Positions 23,496 to 35,479 of a stretch of DNA of 64,000 nucleotides are shown here, in pieces. Numbering within the stretch: position 1 is the stretch's first letter; every line of letters begins with the position of its first letter. The notes under the pieces were generated by a model. That model made no database searches and was not told where the DNA came from. It saw nothing but the letters and a program-made list of their open reading frames with translations. A program made the position numbers and the translations under genes. Where the stretch lies: NCBI RefSeq assembly GCF_019649055.1, contig NW_026570420.1, positions 62,001 through 126,000 on the forward strand, written 5' to 3'. This DNA comes from Paramacrobiotus metropolitanus. Lineage: Eukaryota > Tardigrada > Eutardigrada > Parachela > Macrobiotidae.

Positions 23496-24463
23496 AATAG
23501 AGCCTGTTCTAGACACACCACGGTGACGATGGGTTATCGTAACGGTAATCGCCATCGTATGAGAGTCTGCTTGTTCGCTGAACACAACGATAACGATAGA
23601 CTCGAAGTCGGCTCGGGCTCGGTCCGGTCTCGCTATAATAAAATTACTGAAGTGGAGGATCAGTATAGCTTTGATGCGGGGTAATGCTGCTTGTGTTCAG
23701 GAAACGTTCTGTATTGGTAAGAGATTGGACGAAGTGTATTACGTGCTGAAATGATGTGACGCGTAATTTTGTTTCTATCCAATGTTCACTCGAATAACCC
23801 AATAAATGCTTCCTGAAGTGGATGTTCAGAAACGTGACAGCCGCCAATGGGGTCGCATTCTGAGCACGCTCGCTACTTCAGATCTTTCAGTTTCTCTTAA
23901 AAAATTATTTTGAAACGTTTTCTTTGTAGTAACTGCTCTTCTGATTCTTTTAAAAAATAGAGGAATGTTTCTTGCGCTAGTTTCTTGTGGCACAACGGTA
24001 GTTTGCCATTTCTGTTAGAAGCCGGGAGCTACCGGGAAGGGACAACGACAGCATGGTGTTTTATCGTGTTCACAACGACCGTAACGATACGGTAGGAGCA
24101 AGAAAACGATGAATTTGTGGTGAGTAGAATAATTCTTCCAGTTCTCTAGAACACCCAACCGTTCCCAAAACAGAAGCAGCGTTTCCACGCTGAATTTCAA
24201 CACTTATACGCTGCCACAAAAATTCGGTAGCGCGCGTTTCGCCTGTTTGCTCCTTAATGCGTCGACCAACTTCACTGATGAACTTCTGTTTTGGGAACGG
24301 TTGGGTGTTCTAGAGAACTGGAAGAATTATTCTACTTATTCTAAGATGGTTTTTGAAGTTCAAGTGTAAAATGGCGTTTGGCTTGTACAATCTGGCAATA
24401 AACTTATTTGTGGTGAGTCATCACCGTTATCATCACCGTTGAGTGTCTAGAACAAGCTCTATT
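23496..24463. mobile_element. TIR element, about 970 bp
   Basis: The left end AATAGAGCCTGTTCTAGACA (23496 on) is the near reverse complement of the right end TGTCTAGAACAAGCTCTATT (24444-24463), and pairing extends inward (CACGGTGA against TCACCG). The interior carries a 53-bp perfect inverted repeat (separate entry). There is no coding capacity. It is probably a non-autonomous DNA element; the target duplication is obscured by the palindrome at its right border. Confidence 0.6.
24124..24335. repeat. Perfect 53-bp inverted repeat, 106-bp spacer
   Basis: 24124-24176 is the exact reverse complement of 24283-24335 (TTCTCTAGAACACCCAACCG in the left arm). Exact identity over 53 bp implies a recent inverted duplication. 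Confidence 0.95.
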
Positions 24464-24483
24464 AGAGCTTGTTCTAGACACTC
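24441..24483. repeat. Perfect palindrome at the TIR element's right border
   Basis: GAGTGTCTAGAACAAGCTCT (24441-24460) is followed after three bases by its exact reverse complement (24464-24483). The second arm repeats the terminal sequence of the neighbouring TIR element in inverted orientation. Confidence 0.95.
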
Positions 24484-24499
24484 AGTATGAGCTTGAGCA

Positions 24500-24840
24500 C
24501 ACTCGTTGTGGCTAGATGGATAAACCTTCGGGTTTTGAAAGATAGTCTACATCGAGCGCGGTTTGGACTTAGATGGGTGACCACTCTGAGTTCAGGCTGC
24601 GAGTGCACGGCCCGCAAGGCCTGTGTGCGAAGTGCTTGGCTGAGGCAGCAATACCACCACGGAGACGGGCACGGGAGATGGAGGATCACAATACCACCCT
24701 GGCTACTCAGTAACGGCTTGGACTGAAAGGCCTGTGATGTCCGCAGTACCAATCGTGCCAAATGGAAGGAGACAGGAGATCAGTCGAAGCAGAGGATTGG
24801 CGCCTTCCCTAGAGATGTGCTTGCTGTCTACCTGTTTAGA
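24500..24840 (+). mobile_element. SINE with 5S-rRNA-like head, copy 1
   Basis: 24500-24634 shares its sequence with the reverse complement of 53000-53133. The core GCGGTTTGGACTTAGATGGG, then TGACCACTCTGAG, resembles the internal promoter part of 5S rRNA (ACTTGGATGGGTGACCGCCTGGG), as in 5S-derived (SINE3-type) elements. After GTGTGCGAAGTG the two copies diverge: this one has its own tail, running to about 24840. Polymerase III transcription from the 5S-like box is inferred. Confidence 0.6.
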
Positions 24841-25400
24841 ATTCTCTTAGTCTGGTTCTGTTGAACGTCTTGCTCTGCCCGAGCCGGTTAGCGCCATTGC
24901 GCGTTAAAATAAAGCTGGCGCTCGCGTTTGCGAGCTGCTGCATACGATCTGTCTGTTGCAGTGTTATAGCCTCCATTGTAACTCTGCGTGAATGAATTAC
25001 CGTACTTTGCACAAAATGTTCTGTCTGTCACCTGATTAATGCATTGCTGAACATGTAAACCGAGCCGTTTTCGAAACAACTAGCCGCATAAAGCAATCGC
25101 AAAGTACCGGCTGTGTTTTGTTTCTACAATATGAGCCTCCCCGCAGTACGAGGAGAATTGGTATTGAGTCGGCACTGAATTTATCGCCTGAAGACTGAAC
25201 ACCTGGTCCACTAGAGTTTGATTCAGCTGTCAACCGAGGATGGTTGCCCTACCGCGCATGCGTAACCACCAACCGAGTATGACGGCAGCGTCATATATAA
25301 TATGGTTAACGATTACGCAGCTGTTGGTTATTGCAACCAACCACGGTCGACGGTTAAAATCAACTTCCACTGGGTGTTCAGTATAGGTTGGGTGTTCAGT

Positions 25401-25488
<88 letters not shown>

Positions 25489-26956
25489 CTATATAATAAT
25501 CGCGTAAGCCTTAACGAAATTCCCACTGTCGAGTTCGGTAGCCAGATCCACTGAATCAACCTTCCGTGCCTACGTATCATTCGATAGCCCTTGGTGAGTA
25601 GATTTGCCATCGCAACTCAGTTTTCAGAGAAAAACAAACATTTGAAAGAAAACTTTAAAGAACTTTAACATAGAAGCCCAATGAGAAAAGTTTAGAATCC
25701 ACCACTGCAAAACCGACCACCCCATCACTGATTCGACAGCTGAAACGTGTTTTGGCCAGCTTTGCTGGGAAGTTCTTGAATCATGACCAGTGACAACATA
25801 CGATTCCGTAATCTTGATTCTTGGATCAAATTACAAATTTTCATCAACAAATGGCTTCATAAAAAGTAAGCAAGTATCTGCAGATGTTTGACCACTTTAA
25901 AGTTGCAACGTTTCCACGGGCGGTTGCCATTGGTACCGAAATGCCGATGAATAAGTACACGTTTTCTGTGGAAAGTGATGTCCGAGAATGGGGTATTGCA
26001 TGTTTAAGGTTTAGCAAGTACTTCCTATAGGCTATAGTGTAGAGAATATAGAAAGTTCCTGGGTTTAGCTGTAGCCTATAGCAAGCTGGCAGCAGCATAT
26101 CCCACGTGATTTTAAATTAGTTAATGATTGTTAACTGCAGCAGAACTGTAAAACGAAACATGAAATAATTTCGCCAGTTTTTCCTAGAAGGCGAGGCCGC
26201 AGACGATGCCGAGCTGCGACGCGAGCGGAGCTCGCGGAGCAGCAAGCGAGGCTTTACATTTCCGACTAAACGAGTGATGAAAGGAAAATTACAATATTTT
26301 AAAACAGCCAGTTATTTTTTAAGAAGTAATTTATCATTGATTGCTTAGTGAATACAAAGCAACAGAAAACCAATTGAAAATCGAGAAATTTTTGATAATT
26401 TGACTGTCAAGCGGGAATGTTTGATTCAGTCCGGATCTCTAGACTGCAACTGCAAGGCTTATGGTACCTATATATGTAATTACATCGAAACTCGAAACAG
26501 CGGGGCTGAGCCCGCGAGTCGCGATGATTAAAATGACCAGGTAGCGTCAGTTGTATTTAAATCACAGAGATACTATTTTGCAACTGAGCAAATAAAATTT
26601 TGAGTGATAGTTAGTCAGTTATGAACTGTTATGGTGCGAAGGATTCGTTCTGAAGAACTAAACCGAAAGCCGGCCCATTTCCGGGAAGAAAATTTGAAAA
26701 TTTTGTATTCAGATGTCTATGTATGGTTGTCGAGTAACGTTAAACGAGTAACCTTGGCAGTCGAGTAACGTTAAACGTAATAACAATAGCATTACAATTT
26801 TACAATTTTCTCATAAACCTACTTAAATCTACTTCCACTTAAGCAGTTGAAAACAGTCATCTTTTTGCATTGAATTACGAGTATTCTTCTTTTATTTCCG
26901 CGCAATTTGCGCGGGGTCTACTAGTAGGTGATAAATTCACTGCCGACGTTTAATGT
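24841..26956. other. Intergenic with microsatellite, no gene
   Basis: It contains the ATC microsatellite and a GAGCTC-centred motif (about 26205-26250: GCCGAGCTGCGACGCGAGCG) matching 19093-19133. A near-palindrome CCGCGCAATTTGCGCGG at 26898-26914 recurs exactly at 20089-20105. No coding gene is supported. Confidence 0.5.
25401..25488. repeat. (ATC)n microsatellite, 88 bp
   Basis: Uninterrupted ATC trinucleotides, about 29 units. It is preceded by a short direct repeat of GGGTGTTCAGTAT. It produces spurious poly-Asp and poly-Ile frames. Confidence 0.98.
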
Positions 26957-27269
26957 TTAAATGTAAATCATTTTGCGTAGTATTCTGCGTACAGCGTATG
27001 CACTTTTTGTTGTATTGATGGCTTTTGCCCAATAAAGAGCAATACCAAAATTCACTGCCGACTCACTACCAACCCTCCTCGTATAATTCGAAAAATTTGT
27101 AGCGTCCTCCGTATTAGAATCCGACCGCTCGGTGAGACCTAACTGGGGTCTAGTCCGTGAAACCTTCGGGTTACAGTATTCGGTCCGGATATTTTTGATT
27201 TCTTTTTTTCTGCTTTCGACGTTGTCTCCGGAAAGAGATGCGTGGATCTCATCCTTGAAGCCTTCAAAG

Positions 27270-27560
27270 TTAGGTACCTGGTGGAGTTCTTTTTTTTGGG
27301 TCGTTATCGTCGGGTCGCTCCAACGGCCATCGTGACAAGGCATCCGCGTTACCGCAGAATACTCCAGGTTTATATTTGATGGTGGTGTCCTTACCTTGCC
27401 CAGCCACCGCCAGGACCCCTGGAAAGTTCAGTGATGCTTCGGAAGGTTCAGTTACACCCTGGACCAGCATCCTTTGGATGTGCTTAGAGATAATCTCTCG
27501 GCCCGTCTAACTCGCTCGGGTTGGATTCATTTTAATATGTTTCTTGCCTTGGATGTCAAT
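27270..27560 (-). pseudogene. RT N-terminus fused to RNase H end (RT core deleted)
   Basis: Going down the minus strand, one frame reads HVIDIQGKKHIKMNPTRAS and then REIISKHIQRMLVQGVTEPS, the usual start of a Gypsy reverse transcriptase (the segment before S-P-W-x-S-P). About 20 residues later it reads DTTIKYKPGVFCGNADALSR, the hallmark end of the RNase H domain. The fingers/palm region with the YxDD motif and most of RNase H are missing. This is an internal deletion of roughly a kilobase, so the element cannot encode an active polymerase. An in-frame stop also lies in the first part. Confidence 0.75.
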
Positions 27561-30208
27561 GACGTAAATGACTCCTTTGATGTCACCGTAGAGTCACTTT
27601 TAGGTCCGGAAAACCAGTCGACACTCCCATGCGGGGTCCCGCAAAACCATCCGCTGCTTGTCAGCTAGATCTGCCAGCTTTATGTAGTTTAACGCGTTAT
27701 TTTGCTCTTTGATGGTTGAAGGGTCTTCCGCTTCTAATTGGGCAAGATTAGCCCCGGTCCACCGGTCGTCGGTCATATGGTCGTACGGTTCGATCCGGCC
27801 TATAGGGATTCCTTTCCGGATAATAACCTCGTTATTGGTATAATTCGTCACGAGGATGGTGAATTTCTTCCCGTCATGTGGGGTCGGACCAGCTTTCATT
27901 TCGATACCCTCCGCTATCGCTTCCCCCTAGCCGAGGTGCATTAAGTACTTGTTTTTAGCGGGGTCCACCTCCAAATCGATGGTTACCGTGACTTGCAAGA
28001 TTGCTCGGGGTGGAAGCTCATTCTGCCGAATTTGCACCTTAAGAGATGAGATTTTGTGTCGCCTTTGTAGATTCTACGGGCGTTCACCGTATTTGGATAA
28101 TTTGGCGACTCACATCAGGATTTCCCATTCGATGCTTTCATTATCAAGGTCCTATTCGTACATGTCGGTGTAGTAGATGTATCCGACCTTGGCACCGCTC
28201 CGGAGTACTTGGTTGTACTCATCACGTTCGGGACTTTGATCCTCGCTGTATCACAAGTTGGCCGGATCTCAATTTCGAGTGTCGTAACCGGAACGATTCG
28301 TATCGGATTTCCCGCTTCGGGTCCGTGCTTTTGATGGTGCGCACGAGTACCGCGCAGATTGAACAGGGTGGCAAGGTGCACTTATTTTGGACGACTACCG
28401 GCTGCCGGTTCCGGTCGTCACACTTTCCGCTGCCCTCGGTAAGGTTAAATTCATCGGTTGCCGTCGCTGCTGGCTTCGGCTTCCGTACCCGTTTCCAAGG
28501 GTTATATACGGTCTTCTCTGACTTAGCTTGTTTAACTTAGGATCTACCCTCGGGCAGTATGGTTTGCCCGGAGACAACGGTTTACTCCGACGAATATCGT
28601 CGATTGGGAAACCTACCTTTCGTCGTCGGTCGGATCTACCCGTTGTTCCGTTCCGGAAACGTCATCCGTAGGGCCTGCTTCCGGTGATTCATCCCGGAAG
28701 GGTCAATATCAATATCCACGTTTAAGCTCGTGTCGAGGTTGTTGTGGCCCAGGTTGACTGGCTATCAGCCGGGTAAGAAACCGTATTTGCAATTGACTCT
28801 CCCCGTTGACGCTCCAACCCTTCGTTCCGAAGCTCCCAGGTCTCTTTTGAGGGTTAACTACCGTACCGAGATACGGTCTAACTTCAAGTGTCCTTCCGGT
28901 GGTGTATTTATCCCTATCCATCGGACTAAAGGTTCGAAACCGATATCGTTGTCGTCATCGTCGTCATCCTCGAATGATTCTTCACCCGAAGGGTCCAAGG
29001 GCTCATTATCGGAGTAGGTGTCCGGTGAGTCACCTGCTCCTCACTTGTGCTCACCATCCAACCTTAGCGAGTCCTGGTCTCCGAAGTAATCGATGACCAA
29101 ACCTTCTTCCGCCAATCGGGCAGATGGTCCAAGTGAACTCTTAGCAACCCTAACTGTAAGTCTCGAGTGTCGGGGTGTCGAAAGTTGATATTCCGCAAAT
29201 TGTGCGTAAAGGGCGATTCGTTCCTCTTCCCATCGCTTCTTCTAAGGCTTCGGTTAAGTTAATTACCGCCTGGAATTTTTTTTGCGCCGCGGATCTGGTC
29301 ATCCGACCTTGCGCCGATTCAGCCGAGCTCAATCATTATGCCTATCTTTCGGCCTAGAAATTATTGTATGCCAGAAAACCAAATTTCGGTACCGTTGCCT
29401 AAGCGTAGTAGAGGCCACTGCCTCTGGTATCGGGATAGACTTTAGTATCCCTTTGGCTGGTTCCAATCGCGTCGTCCGCACTCGTGCCATGTATCATTCT
29501 ATGGCGTTATGGACTTGCAGTTCCGTGATGAGGCTTTGTTCCGTGTCCGAACATTCTGGTTACTTACTTACTTTGGCCATTGGCGGTTCAGCAGTTCCAA
29601 CCAGTGGTGTTTCTTGCGCCTCTGTCAGATTAGTTACTCCGGACATCGACAATGCGGCAGTTTCCGCCAGTAAGGTTTAGTTGAGTGATCGTCTTTTGAT
29701 GGTGCTTCCTGACGATCGCAGTGTTCACGGGTTATATTGCGTGTCGAAAAAATTTCTGCGGTCCGTTTACCGTTTTCACCGAACGTCGCTGGAAGAGATC
29801 TGCTTCCCCCTGGAGGTAGTAGGCGGGTACCCGTATACTTTGTTGCCCGTCCCACCGGAGCCTTTGCTCGTACGGGGGGTATCCGCCTCTTGTACGGTAA
29901 CGGGGGGACCGGTGCATTTCCGGTAAGAGAAGCAGAAGCCAATCCGGTACCCTGCTGAGCTGGAGGTCAGGTCTTGTTTGTCTGCATGGCCCGTGGCTCA
30001 TGGTTCCTGATTGGACATCGAACCATCCGGGCGGCAAGATGGGAACTTCCGTCCTGGCAAGATGGGAACTTTCGGCCAGGCTGCCCGGTTGGGCTGCCCG
30101 GGCTACCGAATCCGGCATCGCTCTGTTGGCGCGAGCGCGGGTGTGGTTAGGGTTAGCCGATCCGTTTGGGTAATTGTTGTCGTGCAGGTACGTCCAGTCC
30201 AGGTACCA

Positions 30209-30559
30209 TCAGCGGTTCGGATTATCCTCCAGGTGGATACCGGCATATCTACAGCGATCGTGGGCGTGGTTTACCCATATGCAGTTCTCGCATGTGATTC
30301 CGCCGTTCATGGTCCACTGGTAGTACTGGTTCTGTATCTTATGGACGTAGTTGGCGAGTTGGCTGTCCCGTTGTTGGGGTGTCCTGGGTGGTCGCTGGAA
30401 ATTCCGCCCAGCGTCACCTCCACGGTTGGAAGAGTTTCCGCGGCCGTGACTTTTGCTGCCACGTCCTCCTCCGTAGCCTCCATATTGGGAGGATCCGCTT
30501 CCATATCCACCTTCGCTGTCATATCCTGAGTTCCGAGGCTGGTAGTATCCGGGGCTCAT
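30209..30559 (-). pseudogene. Gag C-terminal fragment with CCHC zinc knuckle
   Basis: A Gly/Tyr/Ser-rich stretch is followed by CENCIWVNHAHDRC, a C-x2-C-x4-H-x4-C nucleic-acid-binding knuckle, and LEDNPNR. Here the Gly-rich region and knuckle are in one frame, unlike the second element, where they are in different frames. The frame is separated from the rest of Gag by stops. Confidence 0.75.
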
Positions 30560-31965
30560 GATGCATCGCTATCCGTAGCCTCCGTAATTAGGTGGTGGGC
30601 TCCAGTCTTTCGAAAACCCATTAAAGTTCATAGCCGACATCTCCGCCCAGGTCTTTTCTAGCCCCGGTCGTACCGGAGATTTTGACTGTCCTGGCGACGG
30701 CTGCATCGGGTGACCGGGTACTGATTGGGCTGCCCGGACGGTAATGTGATTAGCATTGTTCCATGGGTTCGTCACCTGGTACATCGGTTTTCCCCTTACA
30801 TAGTCCCTGATAATTAATCTCGGAATTCCAGCGTGGTCTTGGGCATCCAGATGTCCAAACCCGCCTTGAGCTTTGGTTTCGTCATGTAGTTCCGCAAGTT
30901 GAAGACAGCCTGGTCGTCGCCGAAGTTGCTAACTTTGCGTCAAACGCATGGTGGCATCTTAGTATTGTTTGGGGGGGTTTCTTGTCCGAACTTACTACAT
31001 ACTTGCAGTTGCGGGTACTTATTTCCTAAATGGCCGTCATCTGTTTGTCGCTCTCCGAAAATCAGGCGGCGAACTGTCTGAGCCGGTTCTCGATGGACCA
31101 TCCTTCGGTTGGTTCCAATCTCGACTGGTTGTGATACCAGTCCAAGTCTGGGCCAGACAAAACGTCCTCCAGGCCTGTCGTACAGCGAGTTATGGTCGTT
31201 TCGATGTCTCCAGCCTCCTCACGGTAAATCCGCCTGATTTTTGTTGCAGAACATCTTTTAACAGTCGCCGTTTAATTTCGGCGATTCTCCTCAGTTTTTC
31301 CTGGCCATAATCATCGTCATTCGTTCATCCAGTCGGCCTCTACCCTCTTCATAGCCTTCTAGTTGGGCTTGAAGGATGTCCGAGTTGGATGGCGGGGGTT
31401 GCTAAAGTTTGGCTGCCGGTTATGCCTGTTGTGCAACCGAGGGTGGTTGAGCTGCCTGGTATGTCTGTTGTGCTTCCGAGGCAGGCTGTCCGAGGTGGTC
31501 CGGGTATAGGTTCGGTTGGCCGGGTGAGGCGGTAGTCCGTGTCCAGGCAGGAAGTTCCTTACTGCGTAAGGTAAAGGCTGCCGAACGCCGTTCTGGCTCA
31601 ACCACATTCCGGGTGGGGCTGTCGCGGGATTCGGTTTATGCAGGGCTATCTGATCTATTGGGTCCCAGTAAACCGGGTATGCGGGTCCCGTTGCCCTCCT
31701 TCTTTGGGTGCCCTGGGGGCCCTTACTGGGGCCACGTTCCGCGACAGTGCCCGACCTAAATCCGAGCTCGGATTCACGGATTCACCGAGTCAGGTTGCGC
31801 ACCGCCCGGTATGGGGTTCGGCTGCGGCCTAAGTTCCCTATAAATTACGCTGCTGACCGGGCCAGATCCGGTTAGGGGTATCGGGATGTACAGACCAAGT
31901 ACCGAGCTCTTTTGTGAACTATCCGAAAATTGTCTAATTGAGGTCGATCCGACGGGCCTAGTCAC

Positions 31966-32949
31966 GCCCTAGTGTCGTTTAAGAATGTCACATATGCGGA
32001 CATTCCTCCGGGGAACATGGTTGTCGATTACGGTATGGATTGGGTTGGCACTTTTGTTGCGGCAGTTGAAGGGTTCCATTCCGATTGCGGGGCTACCGAG
32101 ATTGATGGCGCAGTCAACGGAGTACCGTTTACGGGTCATCCCGGGCCATTCCGACCTGGTGTATCTGGTTCACGGGCATCCTCAACTAACATATTGGGTT
32201 CAATAAAGGTTTGTCCGACCACAAAAGGTCATGCTTGTCCAAGCTGCTACCATATCAGCAGCATAGCACCGAAGGCCACGATAGTGAGGAATAAGGCTTT
32301 ATTGTGTACAGCAATAAAGTGCAGCATGCACGTGGCTCGATGCGGCCAGCGTGAGAGTAGAATCACGACTAAGCACGAATTGAACGGCTGCCGAACAAAG
32401 AAAAAGCCTACCTGTGGCACTGGGCTGATCCAGCACGAGCGACGCAAACGCTAATTGATCGAGATTTAAAGCCGTACGCGCGGGTAGGAGTAGCTAGCCG
32501 GAGTAGAGGGCGATACTGCGTATAATGGCGAGTGCGACTTTGTGTGCGATTCAGCACATCGGATGCAGGACTGTCGCTGGCTGCCACTCTCGAAAGCTGC
32601 CTTAGCGACGGGCCCAACACTGGTTTTTATGTAATTCAGTGACCTTTTAAAACCTCCATCGGCACAACCAAACCCAAAATTTACAAGACATTCCGTAACC
32701 AACATTGCCGTGAGTATGTGGTGGAGGTGACCGACGCCCCGACACCACGAGTTACATGCTGCCTGCAGCCCAAGTATACACGCCCACTGTGCATGAGTGC
32801 GTACGGTAACAAATACTGCTATCCATATGTGCATCTGTAGCGCTGACCGACACACACACCACAATTTTTATTATCCTTGAACTTAAAAGCCCTTTGCTAC
32901 GCTTCGGTCGATCGGTTCTGCTATACAATTAATGTGTTATTAATTTCAG
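31966..32949. other. Intergenic or intron, no gene recognised
   Basis: It lies between the decayed retroelement and the acceptor of the third secreted-Ig gene. The small frames have no recognisable domains, and no LTR of the retroelement was identified. Confidence 0.4.
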
Positions 32950-33815
32950 TTCAGCAGTTAGCTAAGGCGGTGGAGAAGGCTGAAGCAAATATGATCGAAA
33001 GCGTCATCATCCTGCCAAATCGGGATGACCTCGCTGACTTAGTAACGAACAGTGCTAATCCAGTGACGGCCATCGTCCGTGTACCACTGGGACGCTTAGC
33101 CACGTTCAAGTGTTCCACCACGTCGACAGGTGACGAGCGGATCTTCTGGTACCACCAGAACGTTATCATTCAAGGCAATGAACCTCCCCATGCTTTAAAA
33201 GGACATCATTATTGGAAAGGAAACAGCGGCAACACTAGCTTCCTTCACATCTACAATGTCGGGCTTGAATCAGCTGGCACGGTCACCTGTTTGTCGCCAT
33301 GTGATAATTGCCAAGATACATTGTGTAGTTTGTGCCCCATTGACACGTTCTACCTCCCAGTGGAGTTGACGCGCGCAGAGGACGTGTTTATTGCGCCAAT
33401 GCGCAGTTTATCGACATCGGATCCTGTTTTTTCCCTGGCGTGCACGGGCCGCCTCGCCCGCCAGGACTGCAGCCAGAACCAGTCCCAGTTGCACTTTATG
33501 TGGAAGTTTGACAACCACTTCGTTTCAACGCCGTATCCAGTCCTGCACAACATTAGTGCTAGTTGGTCTATACCGGGTGTGCGCTTCATCCAGGTCATTA
33601 CGCAAGCGTCGGCACGCGGAGCTTCTGATACATGCACGACCAAACTGGTTGTGGCCATGGATGAAGATGCCAGTCCGCGGACGGCGCGGCTGCAGTGCTG
33701 GTTCCGCACCGACGCCCGCAGTCGAAGATGGTTTGTCCAAACAGCGTACGTGCAATACAAGCTTCAGGCCATCCGTGGAAGACCAAACAGTTTTACCTCT
33801 CTCGCTTCGCCATAG
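32950..33815 (+). CDS. Secreted-type two-Ig protein, paralogue 3 (main exon)
   Basis: It begins after the acceptor TTAATTTCAG (32949) because the upstream frame has no convincing start and the sequence before it is AT-rich intron-like. The reading phase needs one base from a previous exon. Domain 1 has ATFKCS, IFWYHQN and TVTCLSPC; domain 2 has AEDVFIAPMRS, SLACTG, FMWKFDNHFV, DTCTTKL and LQCWFRT, and the end reads RRWFVQTAYV. The same skeleton (GHHY, WKFD-HFV, AEDVFI-PMRS, WF-Q-AYV) defines the paralogues at 6680 and 38712, but this copy is more diverged and has an intron the others lack. It is open to TAG at 33813-33815. The signal peptide must come from an upstream exon; 21559-21667 is one phase-compatible candidate. 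Ligand and function are unknown. Confidence 0.8.
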
Positions 33816-34019
33816 ATTCTTTCTTGCTTTGCCCAAATATTTCTTTACTTTGATCTTCTGGAATAGTGGTTCGGAAGTTTCAAAATCAGTTAAGTGGTTC
33901 ACGAGTTGTGAACCAATAGATGTTCATGCTTAGTAACGTTCAGAGGTCGCTATAAGCACTACTCAAGACAAGTAGTAACCAAGCCGAGTCGGTAGCGTAT
34001 TTGCTGCCCAGTCATTTAA

Positions 34020-34460
34020 CTATTCTCGTTGTTTTAACGGTGGCCGGCAATGGCTTCATTATTGCGTGAACGAGTTTAGTGGCGTTCGGCATGCCAGTAT
34101 GCCGGTACGAATTCAGCGGTGTCCGACAAGAGGGACTTTATTGCTGCAACGTTTAGTGTTGTGCGGCTTGATTGCGGGAACAATTTTAACGAGGTCCGAC
34201 AAGAGCGACATTGTTGTCGGAAGGATTCGGGCATGGGAGACAATATTAATAAACGATTTTAACGGTGCCCGGCATGGACAGCATTACTGCTAGAACTATT
34301 TTAACGGTGTCCGGCATGAGAATATTATTATTGCCGAAACGAAACGCCGAGTGTGCGGCTTATTGGAACAGTATCCCCGGAATTATTTTAGCGGTATCGG
34401 CATGAGTGACATTCGTGCCCACACGAAAGTAACGGTGTCGGATACAAAGCACGATGGAAA
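34020..34460. repeat. Degenerate tandem repeat of TTTTAACGGTGTCCGGCATG type
   Basis: Variants of this 20-mer recur about every 50-70 bp (about 34033, 34110, 34180, 34257, 34299 and 34388), with strong decay between copies. It is an old minisatellite with no coding potential. Confidence 0.6.
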
Positions 34461-35479
34461 ACAGGAGGAATTTTTAACAATTTGCCAACATCAGCATGAA
34501 AGCTAACAGAACCAGACTCTGTAGTAAGTCAACATCATGATCGCGTAAAATAAAAATTCATTTGAAAGCTGATGCCAAGATTAGAAGAGACAGAATGAGG
34601 GCTTAAAGCGAACACGGGTGGATGGTTGTCCATTTGATTACCACCACAGGACGGTGGTTATCAAAGATGGGGCTCATTTTTGATGCCAGGGATGCATTCA
34701 GAATATGGTCGACAGCATAGCTCAGGAGTCACAACAAAGGCAAAGAAAACCGTCCGCAACGCTGCTCTTGCATTAACGCTAACAACTGGGTTGGGTGGTG
34801 TTTGTTCCGAGGATACTGCGTGTTACCTTCCCTGACCTGCGACAGCAATAGCATGATCCGTGGATTAACCGTGTTTCTCGCTTGACTGTCTTCGCCTAGC
34901 GCAAGGCAACCAACCGGTGTCACCCGATATTTTGCAGATGCTGTTGGCTTTTTTAGCTGGTGTTTGTGCGGCTTCCCGCTTTTCTCCGCTTAACCGAGCC
35001 GCGGCACGCCAAGTTCTTAGAGGTCAAGTTCTTCTCGCGCACAATGTGTCACGCATGACGCATCCACTGAATCCACAATACATATACGCGAACCCAAAAC
35101 AAAGGTCACTTTCCCACTAATATACTGACACACGTCATGCATGACAAAATAAATTCTTGCCGATGGGACGCTAATTAACTGACATCGCTTCCGGGCTTGC
35201 TGACCGGCTTTTAAGGAGCGGCGCTGCCTAAATCGGCGAGATTTACTTGCTGAATATTGCGCCTGACAGGTGGGGCTGCATTTCTTCGAAAGAACCCAGC
35301 TGCCATCGTCCAGCTTCCGGCGTTAAAGCGTTTTAAGTGCGGATGAATGTTTCTTGCAGCCGATGTGTCGTTAATCAGCCAAAGATTTCCGTTCGTCAAG
35401 CGGCTATACCCAAATGCACATAAATTGATCACGGCCTAATTGAGAACAATCGACCGGCAACTGCCGTGCGCCGGCTTCA
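34461..35479. other. No gene seen
   Basis: Unassigned sequence upstream (on +) of the GPCR fragment, which runs on the other strand. No repeat or domain was recognised. Confidence 0.4.

Larger units (their letters stand above)
26957..31965 (-). mobile_element. Decayed Gypsy-like LTR retroelement, copy 1
   Basis: Read on the minus strand, fragments follow the order of a Gypsy-type element. They are Pro/Gln-rich Gag (about 31600-31360), the Gag core (30910-30780, with GLDIWMPKTTLEFRD matching LDIRIPKSPAEFRD of the second element), a Gly-rich segment with a zinc knuckle (30559-30209), a protease-region remnant with the shared PEAPG linker (about 29900-29400), an acidic Asp/Glu/Ser segment (about 29020-28880), the protease-RT linker (27899-27600) and a truncated RT/RNase H. 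Frameshifts and stops break every ORF. No LTR pair was resolved. It is clearly related to, but diverged from, the element at 41.0-47.8 kb. Confidence 0.8.

Noticed and set aside
25230-25610. 126-aa minus-strand frame with a long poly-Asp run (and the poly-Ile frame opposite)
   Set aside because: Generated by the ATC microsatellite; no domain, signal or splice support.
28046-30529. Plus-strand frames up to 172 aa within the decayed retroelement
   Set aside because: The minus strand carries recognisable Gag/pol fragments in order; the plus frames are shadows.
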